Positions 30,824 through 40,625 are shown, numbered from the stretch's first letter. The stretch: DNA of 64,000 nucleotides from Aliikangiella coralliicola (GCF_007004725.1 NZ_ML660166.1:372001-436000); one strand, 5' to 3'. Translations and numbers: made by a program. The notes: a model not told the origin generated them from the sequence alone.

Positions 30824-31603
30824 CTAAATGATCATAGGACCGCGAGCCAGCCCACGCTTTGAATTCTTGATAAAATTAACGAGTAATTGAATGGACTTAG
30901 AATCAGTAGAAAGTTTAGTTAACTCTTCCACAACCTGCTCTATTAATAATCCCTTTCGATAAATAATTCGATAGGCTTTTCTTATTAGCGCAACCTCATC
31001 AGGATGAAAGCCGCGTCTTCTCAATCCTTCAGTGTTTACAGAACGAGGTGCAGATTCGGCGTACAGCACAAATGGCGCAATATCTTGAGTAACGGTACTT
31101 CTGATCCCAACAAACGCATATTCTCCAATGTGACAAAACTGGTGTATTCCGGAAAACCCGCCCAAAATAGCCCAGTCGCCGACAACAACATGACCAGCTA
31201 AATTGGAACTGTTTGCGATAGTGACATTATTTCCCAGAACACAATCGTGCGCGATATGCGTATACGCCATCAACAAATTGCCATTGCCGATAGTGGTCTC
31301 TTCTCGATCTTGCGCTGTACCGCGATGAATTGTGCAAGACTCACGTATGGTATTGTCATCGCCAATAACTGTGCGAGTCGGTTCGCCTTTATACTTTTTG
31401 TCCTGGTTGGCTTCACCAACTGAACAAAACTGATAAAAATGATTGTTCTTGCCGATCTGAGTATGACCGTTAATCACCACATGTGGACCAACAATAGTTC
31501 CTTCATCAATACTCACATTTTCTTCAATGACTGAAAATGGCCCAACGCTAACATTGTCAGCTAGTTGCGCAGATGGATGAATTACCGCACTTGGATGGAT
31601 CAC
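30824..31603 (-). CDS. lpxA: LpxA paralogue 2, UDP-GlcNAc acyltransferase (canonical-looking)
   Basis: A 259-aa LpxA that keeps the classical residues: HIAHDC with the catalytic His, NQDKKYKGEPTR in the sugar-nucleotide loop, IHRGT and HQFCHIGEYAFVG. LpxA adds an R-3-hydroxyacyl chain from acyl carrier protein to UDP-GlcNAc, the first step of lipid A. The start chosen is a GTG at 31603 overlapping the fabZ TAG stop, with AGGA nine bases upstream; an in-frame ATG at 31627 lies inside fabZ. It sits in the usual place, directly after fabZ. The C-terminus has a few extra residues (GPMII) after the family end. Confidence 0.88.
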   Translation of the reverse strand: MIHPSAVIHPSAQLADNVSVGPFSVIEENVSIDEGTIVGPHVVINGHTQIGKNNHFYQFCSVGEANQDKKYKGEPTRTVIGDDNTIRESCTIHRGTAQDREETTIGNGNLLMAYTHIAHDCVLGNNVTIANSSNLAGHVVVGDWAILGGFSGIHQFCHIGEYAFVGIRSTVTQDIAPFVLYAESAPRSVNTEGLRRRGFHPDEVALIRKAYRIIYRKGLLIEQVVEELTKLSTDSKSIQLLVNFIKNSKRGLARGPMII

Positions 31604-32067
31604 TATTTTATATCCTGTTTTGAACACATCAGATCGGCGCTACAAACAACTTTTCCGTCAACTAGCGCCTCTGCTTCAAATTTCCACATCGTTCTTTTAC
31701 GTTTTAACAGATTAACTTTCAAAATAACTTGATCGCCGGGCTCAACTGGCTTTTTAAAACGCGCATTGTCAATGCCGACAAAATAGTAGAGAGAGTTTTC
31801 GTCGGGTAACTCGTCCATTGTTTTAAACGCCAAAATTCCTGTTGCTTGTGCTAAAGCTTCAAGAATCAAAACTCCAGGCATCACAGGGCGATGAGGAAAA
31901 TGGCCAACAAAACAAGGCTCGTTAACGGTTATATTCTTAATCGCGTGTAGATATTCACCGACTTTATAATCCGTTACTTTGTCTACCAACAAAAATGGAT
32001 AACGGTGAGGCAGATGTTTCATCACCTGATGGATATCTAAGGCCGATATTTCGTTTTCATTAGCCAT
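31603..32067 (-). CDS. fabZ: FabZ, 3-hydroxyacyl-[acyl-carrier-protein] dehydratase
   Basis: A 154-aa hot-dog-fold dehydratase of fatty-acid elongation. The active-site His is in [12 protein letters not shown] and the Glu in LILEALAQ. It competes with LpxA for the same 3-hydroxyacyl-ACP, which is why the genes are neighbours. A GTG at 32070 shares bases with the lpxD stop, but the ATG at 32067 right after it is the more likely start. It abuts both lpxD and lpxA (translational coupling). Confidence 0.96.
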   Translation of the reverse strand: MANENEISALDIHQVMKHLPHRYPFLLVDKVTDYKVGEYLHAIKNITVNEPCFVGHFPHRPVMPGVLILEALAQATGILAFKTMDELPDENSLYYFVGIDNARFKKPVEPGDQVILKVNLLKRKRTMWKFEAEALVDGKVVCSADLMCSKQDIK

Positions 32068-32069
32068 CA

Positions 32070-33110
32070 CTAAGAATCACCTTGTAACTTCTTAAGCTGT
32101 TTATTCAGCTCTTTAATCTGTTTCGCCATATCATCCAGTTGGCGAAATCTGGCGACATTTTTGCGCCAGGTTTTGTTATCTTGCATTCCAGTCCCAGATG
32201 AAAATACGCCAGGTTCTTTATTCGACTTATTGATCAAGCTGCAAGCAGTTACATGAGTGCCAGGCGCAATTTCGAGATGGCCTAATATGGTAGAGCGGCC
32301 ACTAAAAGTACAATAGTCACCAACTTTGCTGCTTCCCGCAACGCCAGCATATGCAGCCATGGCCACATTGGCTCCTAATTCAACATTATGGGCAATATGA
32401 CAGAAATTATCCAATTTAACGCCATTACCTATTATCGTATTATTTAATGCGCCACGGTCAATACAAGCGTTTGCACCGACTTCTACTTCATCACCAATAA
32501 CAACTTTACCCGTTTGTGGAATTTTTACCCACTTTCCTTTCTCATTAGCAAAGCCAAAACCATCAGAGCCGATCACTGCGCCAGCATGAATTAAACAACC
32601 TCTGCCAATTTCAACATAATGATAAATACTAACATTGGCAAAAATTCGGGTTTGCTGACCAATTTTGCTACCTCGGCCAACAACGACATTAGGCCCGAGG
32701 ATAACGCCGTCCTCAATCACACAATCGTTCTCAATCACACATCCGGCAGCAATGGATACTTTACTTCCCAGCTGCGTACTTTTCGCAACACAAGCGCTCT
32801 CATGAACGCCCGTTTCTGGTATTGGCGTATTGTCGAGAAGTTGAGCGACTTTCGCAAATGCGAGATAGGGATCTTTAACAACAATACAATTAGTTTTTAC
32901 GGAAGATTTAAATTCTTCCGAAAGCAAAACACAACCTGCCAAGGTTGTGTTTAGTATTGAAGTATATTTTTGACTATTCAGGAAAGACATTTCGTTTGCT
33001 TTAGCATTCTCAAGCGATGCAATTGCACCAATCAGGTGTTTCCCATCGCCATAAAACTCTGCATCAAGCAGTCGAGCAATCTCCGCAACTGAGTACTCTT
33101 TTACGCTCAA
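32070..33110 (-). CDS. lpxD: LpxD, UDP-3-O-acylglucosamine N-acyltransferase
   Basis: A 346-aa enzyme with an N-terminal uridine-binding domain (residues 1-100), a left-handed beta-helix of hexapeptide repeats, and a C-terminal helical hairpin ([16 protein letters not shown]) that binds acyl carrier protein. The catalytic His is in [11 protein letters not shown]. It adds the second 3-hydroxyacyl chain at the 2-amino group in lipid A synthesis. It starts 5 bases after skp ends, and its stop touches fabZ. Confidence 0.96.
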   Translation of the reverse strand: MSVKEYSVAEIARLLDAEFYGDGKHLIGAIASLENAKANEMSFLNSQKYTSILNTTLAGCVLLSEEFKSSVKTNCIVVKDPYLAFAKVAQLLDNTPIPETGVHESACVAKSTQLGSKVSIAAGCVIENDCVIEDGVILGPNVVVGRGSKIGQQTRIFANVSIYHYVEIGRGCLIHAGAVIGSDGFGFANEKGKWVKIPQTGKVVIGDEVEVGANACIDRGALNNTIIGNGVKLDNFCHIAHNVELGANVAMAAYAGVAGSSKVGDYCTFSGRSTILGHLEIAPGTHVTACSLINKSNKEPGVFSSGTGMQDNKTWRKNVARFRQLDDMAKQIKELNKQLKKLQGDS

Positions 33111-33115
33111 ATTAG

Positions 33116-33622
33116 TTAACCTGCAGGATTACTGACCAATGCGATAACTTTATTTGTAATATTAATAGCAGAGCTTGCGTGAAGAGCTACATCTGATCTA
33201 ACAACTAAGTCAAATTTCTCTTCTTCAGAAACCTTTTTTACAGCTTGCATGATACGCTGCATTATTTTTGCTCTTTCTTGCTTAGAAGTGAAGCTAACAT
33301 CCTCTTCCAAAAACTTTTGCTTAAGTTCAAATTCTGCGTCAAGAGACTGAAGTTCTCTTTGAATCTTTAACTTCTCAGGATTAGTCATCGTCATAGCATC
33401 ACGCTTAGCTTTTTCCTGTAAATCAGTTCCTTTTTTTCTCAAAGCAGCTAATTCGTCTTGTTGCTCTTTGAATTTCTTTTGAATGCTTTCGCCTACAGTT
33501 TTCAATTGAGGTGCCTGTTGCAACACAGCTTGTATATCAACAACACCAATTTTTAAATCTGCAGCAGACAAACTACCCGCGGTTAATATGAGTGTCGCTG
33601 CTATCAGGAATTTCTTAAACAT
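33116..33622 (-). CDS. skp: Skp/OmpH periplasmic chaperone
   Basis: A 168-aa secreted chaperone. The signal peptide (MFKKFLIAATLILTAGSLSAA) is followed by the beta core (LKIGVVDIQAVLQQAPQ) and long charged helices that form the tentacles of the trimer. Skp shields unfolded outer-membrane proteins on their way to BamA, encoded 36 bases upstream. Length and order bamA-skp-lpxD are standard. Confidence 0.93.
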   Translation of the reverse strand: MFKKFLIAATLILTAGSLSAADLKIGVVDIQAVLQQAPQLKTVGESIQKKFKEQQDELAALRKKGTDLQEKAKRDAMTMTNPEKLKIQRELQSLDAEFELKQKFLEEDVSFTSKQERAKIMQRIMQAVKKVSEEEKFDLVVRSDVALHASSAINITNKVIALVSNPAG

Positions 33623-33658
33623 CTTTATTTACCCTTTTTCTACGTTAAATTGAATTTA

Positions 33659-36172
33659 TTAAAATGTCTTTCCAACATTGAACGAGAAGTTTTCAGTCTC
33701 GTCATTTTCTTCTTTTTTAATCGGTTTTGACAAACTTATCGTTAATGGTCCCATTGGTGATAGCCATTGTAAAGAAAAACCAGCAGAAACACGATAAGAT
33801 CCCGGTTCTGAATAATCCGGTACTTTAGCAAATTGATCCGGTGCTAAATCACTAAATTTATCACGATTAAACTTAGTATCCCAAAGATTACCGGCATCAA
33901 CAAAGAAACTAGTACGTAGTGAGTTATTATCCTCTCCAAAAGGCACTGGGAATATCAACTCTAAGGTCCCTAAAACTCTCGCATTACCGCCAGCTGAACG
34001 CCTTTCTGGTTGTAAAAAGTCAAATTCCGGAGGGAGTGGGAACGTACCGGAGCCAGAAGCTGGATCTGGACCAATTGGGCCGTTTCCAGTCTGAGTAATA
34101 CGCGTAAGCAGCCTTGGGCCTATGGTATTAGTATCAAAACCACGCATAGTTCCTGACCCACCGGCATTAAAATTCTCAAAATAAGGTAAATTCTCAGTAT
34201 CGCCGTACCCATCGCCCCATGAAGCTCTAAATGAGCTCAGGAAAGTCCATTTCGGCGCAATCGGAATATAGTGTCGGATAGTATAATCCAGCTTGTAATA
34301 TTCCAAATCACTGCCAGGCACTGTTGCATTTAAGACAAGGTTCTGGCTCGTTCCCCTATCTGGAAAAATACCGCGATTCAAGGTATTGCGTATCCATCCC
34401 ATATTAAATCGATAAAGGTTGTAGGAGAAATTTGGATCGGCTCTAACATCCTGACCATTACTTTCGAAAAAGTCGATAACTTGTTGCGATTGAGTACCAC
34501 GGGCTTTTAATTCATTGTCTTGATAGCCAATTCCAAAATTTAACCGCGTTACTTCATTTATCGGGTAACCAAGATTAAAATCAATACCAACTGAGTCTAA
34601 TAAGCCAGTGTAAAGGTTAATCTCACCATAATCAGTTTCTCTTAAGTAAGCACCAACCCCGGCGCTGATGCCGTTAATGGTAAAGTAAGGATCAAGGTAA
34701 TCGAGGTTATAGCTTTCGACAAATTTACTTTTATTGATACCAAATTGAATACGCTTTCCTGAGCCAAGGAAGTTGTTGTGGCTCACATTGGCATTAAGTG
34801 AGAGTTTATAGGTATCACTATACCCCACACCACCGGAAATAGTTCCCGCAGACCGCTCTTTTACCCGATAGTTAACATCAACCCGATCATCTTTGTCTTC
34901 AACTTTTGGTGTCTCGACTTCAACTTCTTCTAAATAAGAAAGTCGCTGCAAACGTAATTTAGAGCGCTCAACAGAACTGGTGGAAAGTGCTCCACCTTCC
35001 ATCAAACGAACTTCTCGACGCAACACTTCATCGTTGGTGGTTTCGTTACCAAGGAAGTTGATTCGGCTGACATAAACTTTCTTGCCTGGATCAATGTAAA
35101 GGGTTAACTCAACTTTATTCTCTTCTTCATTGATATTAGGAACAGTCACAACTTTTGCGAATGCATACCCATAATAACCTAAACTTTCTTTGATTTGCTC
35201 TTCGGCAAATGACACCGCCGCAGCTGAGTAGGTATCACCTTTAGTCAACGGCATAATGGCTTTTAATTGTTCTTTGGTGAGAATAAGTTCGCCGGAGAAA
35301 ACGATATCATCGACCGTGAACTTTTCACCTTCATCAACATTAATTGTCACATAGATCCCTTTGCGGTCAGGGGAAATAGAGACTTGCGTCGAAGTGTTAT
35401 TGTAGGTTAGGTAGCCACGGTCAAGATAATAGGAACGTAGGGTTTCAAGGTCACCAGACAATTTCTCTCTGGAATATTGATCATCGCCGCTAAATGAAGA
35501 TAACCAACCGCCCACCGACAGCTCAAATTGATCCAGTAATTCTTCATCGCTGAACAGATGATTTCCGACCACGTTAATTCGCTGAATTTTGGCAGGATCC
35601 CCTTCATTAATTTCAAATTTTACATAAACACGATTTCGGGATTGTTTGATAATCTTGTCATCAATTTTTACCGAGTATTTACCATGGGCAAAATACTGTT
35701 CTTCAATGCCAATTTTTATGCTCTTAATCGCTGAAGGATCAAAAACTTCGCCTTTGGCAAAGCCCGATTTTCTCATAGCATCTAATATCTGCTCTGACTC
35801 TATATCCGAGTTACCTTCAATTGAAATGCTGGAAATAGTTGGGCGCTCTTTCAAATCAATAAATAATTTATTTCCATCTCTAAACAATCTAACGTCTTCA
35901 AAACTATTAGAAGAGTATATTGCACGGATAATAATAGGGATCCTTGATGGGTCGAGTGTTTCGCCAACCTGTAGTGGTAACAGGTTAAAAAACGTACCTA
36001 ATTCCATACGTTGTAGACCAGCTACATCTATGTCTTCAACCACAAATGAATCTTTAGCACTATTGATAACGGCGTTTGTCTGAGCGGCACTGGCAAAATG
36101 CGGGTTGATACCGCCCAGTGATGCTATACCGAAAAGGAGACCTGCAGTTTTGGATTTATAGTTATACTTCAT
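33659..36172 (-). CDS. bamA: BamA, outer-membrane protein assembly factor
   Basis: An 837-aa Omp85 protein. It has a signal peptide (about residues 1-29), five POTRA domains to about residue 435 (first: FVVEDIDVAGLQRMELGTFF) and a 16-strand C-terminal barrel. The conserved lid-lock motif appears as GTMRGFDTNTIGPR, and the protein ends in the outer-membrane signal phenylalanine (NVGKTF). BamA folds and inserts barrel proteins in the outer membrane. It starts 28 bases after rseP. Confidence 0.97.
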   Translation of the reverse strand: MKYNYKSKTAGLLFGIASLGGINPHFASAAQTNAVINSAKDSFVVEDIDVAGLQRMELGTFFNLLPLQVGETLDPSRIPIIIRAIYSSNSFEDVRLFRDGNKLFIDLKERPTISSISIEGNSDIESEQILDAMRKSGFAKGEVFDPSAIKSIKIGIEEQYFAHGKYSVKIDDKIIKQSRNRVYVKFEINEGDPAKIQRINVVGNHLFSDEELLDQFELSVGGWLSSFSGDDQYSREKLSGDLETLRSYYLDRGYLTYNNTSTQVSISPDRKGIYVTINVDEGEKFTVDDIVFSGELILTKEQLKAIMPLTKGDTYSAAAVSFAEEQIKESLGYYGYAFAKVVTVPNINEEENKVELTLYIDPGKKVYVSRINFLGNETTNDEVLRREVRLMEGGALSTSSVERSKLRLQRLSYLEEVEVETPKVEDKDDRVDVNYRVKERSAGTISGGVGYSDTYKLSLNANVSHNNFLGSGKRIQFGINKSKFVESYNLDYLDPYFTINGISAGVGAYLRETDYGEINLYTGLLDSVGIDFNLGYPINEVTRLNFGIGYQDNELKARGTQSQQVIDFFESNGQDVRADPNFSYNLYRFNMGWIRNTLNRGIFPDRGTSQNLVLNATVPGSDLEYYKLDYTIRHYIPIAPKWTFLSSFRASWGDGYGDTENLPYFENFNAGGSGTMRGFDTNTIGPRLLTRITQTGNGPIGPDPASGSGTFPLPPEFDFLQPERRSAGGNARVLGTLELIFPVPFGEDNNSLRTSFFVDAGNLWDTKFNRDKFSDLAPDQFAKVPDYSEPGSYRVSAGFSLQWLSPMGPLTISLSKPIKKEENDETENFSFNVGKTF

Positions 36173-36200
36173 AATTCCCGAAATCTTTAACCTTTACGCT

Positions 36201-37553
36201 CTAATAGAGCCTTAAATCGTTGAAAATCGCAATTGCCATTAAGGCAAACACCATCAGCATGCCAATTTGCATACCTATCTCTTGTACTTTTTCTGACAAA
36301 GGCTTGCCCTTTAATATCTCTATCGAGTAAAAGAGCAAACGACCGCCATCCAATACTGGAATGGGTAATAGATTAATAAACCCTAAATTAACGCTAATCA
36401 TCGCCACAAAGCTGATGAAGTGTACCAGTCCTGCCTCAGCACTACCACCCGCTCCTTTAGCAATCGAAAAAGGACCGCTGAGGCTTTTCGGCGAAATATC
36501 ACCGATTATTAATTTCTTAAACAATTGAGCGCTGAGTGAAATCATTTTTCCCGTTTCGGCGAGTGCCAATTCGAATGACTCCCAAACGCCGCCTTCCCTA
36601 ATTCGGTAATGCTCAGAGTAATCCGCAGGCTTAGGCATTACGCCCAACAGGCCAACTTGTTTACCATCACGCTCGTGAGAACCTATGACCACAGAAATCT
36701 CGCTCAGTTCACCATTTCGCTCAATTAATAGTTTGACTGCTTTGCCAGCGTCCGGCTCTATATTACTCACCAACTCCTGCCAGCTCGCGACAGCTCTCCC
36801 ATCATATTCTTTGATCACATCCCCAGGCTTGAGACCAGCTTGATCTGCAGGCGAGTTTTTATTGACCACATTGAGAATCGGTGCGACTACGATATCTTGT
36901 AGTGCATGACGAATACCCAAAGAATTCAAAATTCTCGGTTGTGAGGAATCAACTTGCCAATTTTCGAGTGACAAAATAACCTTTTTGGGCACGTTAGAGC
37001 GGTCAGTCACTTCCAATTCAATTTCGGTCTTTTCTCCCAGACGTCGCGCTACTGCCTTGACCACATCTTGCAACAAGACGACTTCATCGCCGTCGACTTT
37101 TGTGATGACATCTCCAGCAACCAACCCTGCTTTGCCGGCAATTGAATTGGGTTCTATTTTTCCAAGCTGTGTCGAAAAGTCATCAATCCCCATGATGAAC
37201 ATCCACCAATAGAGCACAATAGCCAATAGAAAATTAGCGACTGGTCCCGCCAATACTATCGCAACGCGAGCCCAGGGGGATTTTCGGTTGAATTCAAACT
37301 GCTTGTCCTGTTCAGAAACTTCTCCTTCACGTTCATCAAGCATCTTAACGTAACCACCCAAAGGGATGGCCGCAATGACATAATTTACACCGTCTTTTCC
37401 ACGGCGTTGCCAAATGGCTTTGCCAAACCCAACAGAGAAGGTGAGCACTTTCACGCCCAGTTTTCGAGCAACCCAGAAATGTCCATATTCATGAATGGTC
37501 ACCAAAATACCCAGTGCGATAATGAAATAAAATGCATTCCACAAATAGTCCAT
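36201..37553 (-). CDS. rseP: RseP, site-2 intramembrane zinc metalloprotease
   Basis: A 450-aa membrane protease. The zinc motif HEYGH (H21, E22, H25) is in the first transmembrane helix and the third ligand region is NLLPIPVLDGG (about residue 385). Two PDZ domains lie between, around residues 125-200 and 220-300. RseP cuts the anti-sigma factor RseA after DegS during sigma-E envelope stress signalling. It overlaps dxr by one base (TAATG) and precedes bamA, a sigma-E target in other species. Confidence 0.96.
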   Translation of the reverse strand: MDYLWNAFYFIIALGILVTIHEYGHFWVARKLGVKVLTFSVGFGKAIWQRRGKDGVNYVIAAIPLGGYVKMLDEREGEVSEQDKQFEFNRKSPWARVAIVLAGPVANFLLAIVLYWWMFIMGIDDFSTQLGKIEPNSIAGKAGLVAGDVITKVDGDEVVLLQDVVKAVARRLGEKTEIELEVTDRSNVPKKVILSLENWQVDSSQPRILNSLGIRHALQDIVVAPILNVVNKNSPADQAGLKPGDVIKEYDGRAVASWQELVSNIEPDAGKAVKLLIERNGELSEISVVIGSHERDGKQVGLLGVMPKPADYSEHYRIREGGVWESFELALAETGKMISLSAQLFKKLIIGDISPKSLSGPFSIAKGAGGSAEAGLVHFISFVAMISVNLGFINLLPIPVLDGGRLLFYSIEILKGKPLSEKVQEIGMQIGMLMVFALMAIAIFNDLRLY

Positions 37554-38743
37554 TAAACAATCACTCCCTTTTCGATAATGTCGATAGCGACTCGTCGTGC
37601 TTCACCGTCAGCGGCCAACACTTTTTCCAGTGAATCAGCAGTTACTAAAGTCGTATTTGAGAGGGTCATTTCAATCACTTTCGCAATATCAGTAAAAGCA
37701 ATTTTACCGTCCAGAAAAGCGGCAACCGCTGTCTCATTAGCAGCATTTAAAATACATGGAGATGTGCCGCCAGCTAGCATTGCCTCTGAGGCCAATTTTA
37801 AACAAGGAAAACGCTCAAAGTCCGGAGGCTCAAAAGTGAGATTTGACATGGTATAAAAATCTAGCGGCTCAACGCCGGCATTGACCCTCTCTGGCCACGC
37901 TAGTGTGTGAGCGATTGGTGTACGCATATCAGGATTACCCATTTGCGCAAGTACAGAGCCATCAATGTAAGAAACCATTGAATGAACAATACTTTGTGGG
38001 TGCACCACTATGTCAATCTGCTCCAGCTCAACTCCGAAGAAATAACAGGCTTCAATTAACTCCAGTCCTTTGTTCATCATTGTTGCCGAATCAACGGAAA
38101 TTTTGCGGCCCATATCCCAATTAGGGTGAGCACAGGCTTGATCGGGAGTCACTTCGCTAAGCTGACTGATAGGTATGGTTCGAAATGGTCCCCCGGATCC
38201 CGTCAGTAAAATTTTTCTAACGCCATTCATTTCAGGACGACCTTGCCGGTTTGCTCCTGGAAGACATTGAAAAATAGCATTATGTTCACTATCCACAGGC
38301 AACAATACTGCCTGGTGCTTTTCAACGGCGTTAATAAAAAGTTCGCCGCTCATGACCAAAGCTTCTTTATTGGCCAACAAGACTTTATGTCCAGACTCAA
38401 CCGCAGCTAATGTGGGCATTAAGCCTGCAGCACCAACAATCGCTGCAACAACGGTTGCGACCCCGGGGAACTTGGCAGCATTGACTAAAGCTTGCTCGCC
38501 ACACTCCACTTTTGTATCACATCCTAGATTTGAGAGTAGCTTTGATAATTCTTCTGCCGCATTCTCATCTTTTAGTACGGCCAGCTTTGGATTAAATTTT
38601 TTACACTGTTCCGCTAGTTTTTCAGCATTAGTATTCGCGGTTAAGACTTCAACTTCATATTGATCCGGATTACGCTCGATCACATCAAGCGTACTACAAC
38701 CGATAGAACCGGTTGATCCTAATATGCAGATTTTGTCTTTCAT
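37553..38743 (-). CDS. dxr: Dxr (IspC), 1-deoxy-D-xylulose 5-phosphate reductoisomerase
   Basis: A 396-aa enzyme making 2-C-methyl-D-erythritol 4-phosphate, the committed step of the MEP isoprenoid pathway. The NADPH-binding GSTGSIGCSTLDVI is at the N-terminus; metal and substrate residues lie in LLPVDSEHNAIFQ and ISVDSATMMNKGLELIEA. The start is the ATG at 38743, which shares its A with the cdsA stop (TGATG); the frame is open three codons upstream. Its product feeds UppS in the same cluster. Confidence 0.96.
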   Translation of the reverse strand: MKDKICILGSTGSIGCSTLDVIERNPDQYEVEVLTANTNAEKLAEQCKKFNPKLAVLKDENAAEELSKLLSNLGCDTKVECGEQALVNAAKFPGVATVVAAIVGAAGLMPTLAAVESGHKVLLANKEALVMSGELFINAVEKHQAVLLPVDSEHNAIFQCLPGANRQGRPEMNGVRKILLTGSGGPFRTIPISQLSEVTPDQACAHPNWDMGRKISVDSATMMNKGLELIEACYFFGVELEQIDIVVHPQSIVHSMVSYIDGSVLAQMGNPDMRTPIAHTLAWPERVNAGVEPLDFYTMSNLTFEPPDFERFPCLKLASEAMLAGGTSPCILNAANETAVAAFLDGKIAFTDIAKVIEMTLSNTTLVTADSLEKVLAADGEARRVAIDIIEKGVIV

Positions 38744-39621
38744 CAAAACCAACCGAAATAGCTATAACTTAAGAAAAAGAATGGCGCAACAGCAATGGTG
38801 CTATCGAGCCTGTCGAGGACTCCGCCATGGCCTGGAAGCAGGTTTCCAGAATCTTTAATATTCGCAACCCTTTTCATCGCACTTTCGAACAAATCACCGA
38901 GCACAGACAAAACAGCTAAACCAAATGCCACCAGGCTATAGGCTAGCGGGTCATTAATATCAAGCTTCAGCAAATAAGCGCCAACCCAGGCAATGGTTAC
39001 ACTCAGAAAAAGGCCGCCAAAAACGCCTTCCCAGGTTTTATTGGGACTAACAACAGGCGCTAATTTGTTTTTACCAAAGATTTTACCTGTTATGTAAGCG
39101 CCGGTATCTGCAGCCCAAATCATACAAAACATAAATAGAACCAGGGCACCGCCGCGATAGAAGTCAAATAAATAATCAACTTTTCGAATACTCACCAATG
39201 CGACGAATAGCGCTGGCAATAACGCAAACCCGAGCAAGCCTCTCACAGGTAAATTAGCCCACCATTTCGGTAAGCTGGAGTAAGTCATCGCGATTACGAC
39301 GCTGACAGTCACTGCAACAATGCCTGACATCAGAATAATCATTGGATAATCCCAAACAAGGGTATTAGGCCAACTCAAAGAAGGCCAAAACAAAAAGTCG
39401 TCACCAATAAACCATAAACCAATATTGGCAACTGAAATGGCTAGTGCATAAAAAGAACCTTGTACACTAGACTTAATTCCAGCCAGCTTCGCCCACTCTA
39501 ACGCAACAAGATATACGATTATCGCAACTGCAGTTGCAAAATATTCTAACTGCGTTAAGAAAAATAATACCACTATCAGTGGTAGCAAAAATAGCGCGGT
39601 TAATATTCTCTGTTTTAACAT
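38743..39621 (-). CDS. cdsA: CdsA, phosphatidate cytidylyltransferase
   Basis: A 292-aa integral membrane enzyme with about eight transmembrane helices. The family signature SPNKTWEGVFGG and the C-terminal DRLDSTIAVAPFFF are present. It converts phosphatidic acid and CTP to CDP-diacylglycerol, precursor of all phospholipids. It sits between uppS (43-base gap) and dxr (one-base overlap). Confidence 0.96.
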   Translation of the reverse strand: MLKQRILTALFLLPLIVVLFFLTQLEYFATAVAIIVYLVALEWAKLAGIKSSVQGSFYALAISVANIGLWFIGDDFLFWPSLSWPNTLVWDYPMIILMSGIVAVTVSVVIAMTYSSLPKWWANLPVRGLLGFALLPALFVALVSIRKVDYLFDFYRGGALVLFMFCMIWAADTGAYITGKIFGKNKLAPVVSPNKTWEGVFGGLFLSVTIAWVGAYLLKLDINDPLAYSLVAFGLAVLSVLGDLFESAMKRVANIKDSGNLLPGHGGVLDRLDSTIAVAPFFFLSYSYFGWF

Positions 39622-39664
39622 TCTTTATTGCTCGCTATTCTGATCATCATTTATCACTAGGCGT

Positions 39665-40447
39665 TCACTCATCACCATCAGCCTGGACTTGTTCACCGGT
39701 TTTACCATAGCGACGTTGTCTTTTTGCATAAGCATCAACGGCTTTTTGCAATTCATTAGCGTCAAAGTCAGGCCAAAGCGTATCGCAAAAATAAAGTTCG
39801 GCATAAGCTGCCTGCCAAATCAAAAAATTACTGATCCTGACTTCACCGCCGGTGCGGATCAGTAAATCCAGTGGCGGCAAATGAGATGTGGCTAACCGGG
39901 AATCTAAAAGCTCTTCGCTAATACTCGAAATACCGGCATTTTCCTGTAACAACGAATTGACAGAATTAACGATATCCCATCGACCACCATAATTAGCCGC
40001 TATATTTAGCCTTAATTTATCATTATCTTTTGTTAAATGCTCCGCCTTAGCAATACTTTCCTGTAACTTGTTGTTAAATGCGGAAGTATCGCCAAGAAAA
40101 TTTAATTTCACTGAATGTTTATTGAGCATTTTGACTTCGCGATTTAACGCGATAACAAATAGTTCCATCAGGTAAGAGACCTCTTCTTGAGGTCGTTGCC
40201 AGTTTTCGCTACTAAACGCGAATAGGGTTAAAGATTCTACGCCCAACTTTCCAGATGTTTCGACTATTTCCCTTGCGCGTTCTACGCCGGCTTTGTGTCC
40301 GCGAGTTCTTTTTTTTCCGCGGGCTTGCGCCCATCGCCCATTACCATCCATGATGATTGCGATGTGCTTCGGAATCTTGTTAGCCTCGTCCAAGGTATGA
40401 CTAGTGGCATTGGGTTCAATATTATCGGGCAAATTATTGTCTGTCAT
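39665..40447 (-). CDS. uppS: UppS (IspU), undecaprenyl diphosphate synthase
   Basis: A 260-aa cis-prenyltransferase. The catalytic region IAIIMDGNGRWAQARGKKRTRGH is shown by its conserved D in MDGNGRW near residue 34; further conserved stretches are LTLFAFSSENWQRP and DLLIRTGGEVRISNFL. It makes the C55 lipid carrier for peptidoglycan and O-antigen synthesis. The first 25 residues are a non-conserved acidic extension. A 349-base repeat-bearing spacer separates it from frr upstream. Confidence 0.96.
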   Translation of the reverse strand: MTDNNLPDNIEPNATSHTLDEANKIPKHIAIIMDGNGRWAQARGKKRTRGHKAGVERAREIVETSGKLGVESLTLFAFSSENWQRPQEEVSYLMELFVIALNREVKMLNKHSVKLNFLGDTSAFNNKLQESIAKAEHLTKDNDKLRLNIAANYGGRWDIVNSVNSLLQENAGISSISEELLDSRLATSHLPPLDLLIRTGGEVRISNFLIWQAAYAELYFCDTLWPDFDANELQKAVDAYAKRQRRYGKTGEQVQADGDE

Positions 40448-40564
40448 AGTGTTCGATTAATACTTTCCAGTTCGTCATTTTTAGCTTGAATGGTTTCAGC
40501 TTATTTCTACTTCAGTAAATTAGTTCTCAGCTGATATTTTTATTGTTTGTTCTCAATATCTTCC

Positions 40565-40625
40565 TACTTCTTTAGTAGTTCTTTTAGTACTTCTTTAATT
40601 CCTTCTCTTAATTCCTGCTCTCAAT
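40565..40625. repeat. Degenerate 11-13-bp tandem repeat (TACTTCTTTAAT-like)
   Basis: Five consecutive related units can be read: TACTTCTTTAG, TAGTTCTTTTAG, TACTTCTTTAAT, TCCTTCTCTTAAT and TCCTGCTCTCAAT. A sixth-like unit TTGTTCTCAATA lies just before at 40547-40558. The units drift progressively, as in an old minisatellite. Confidence 0.6.
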
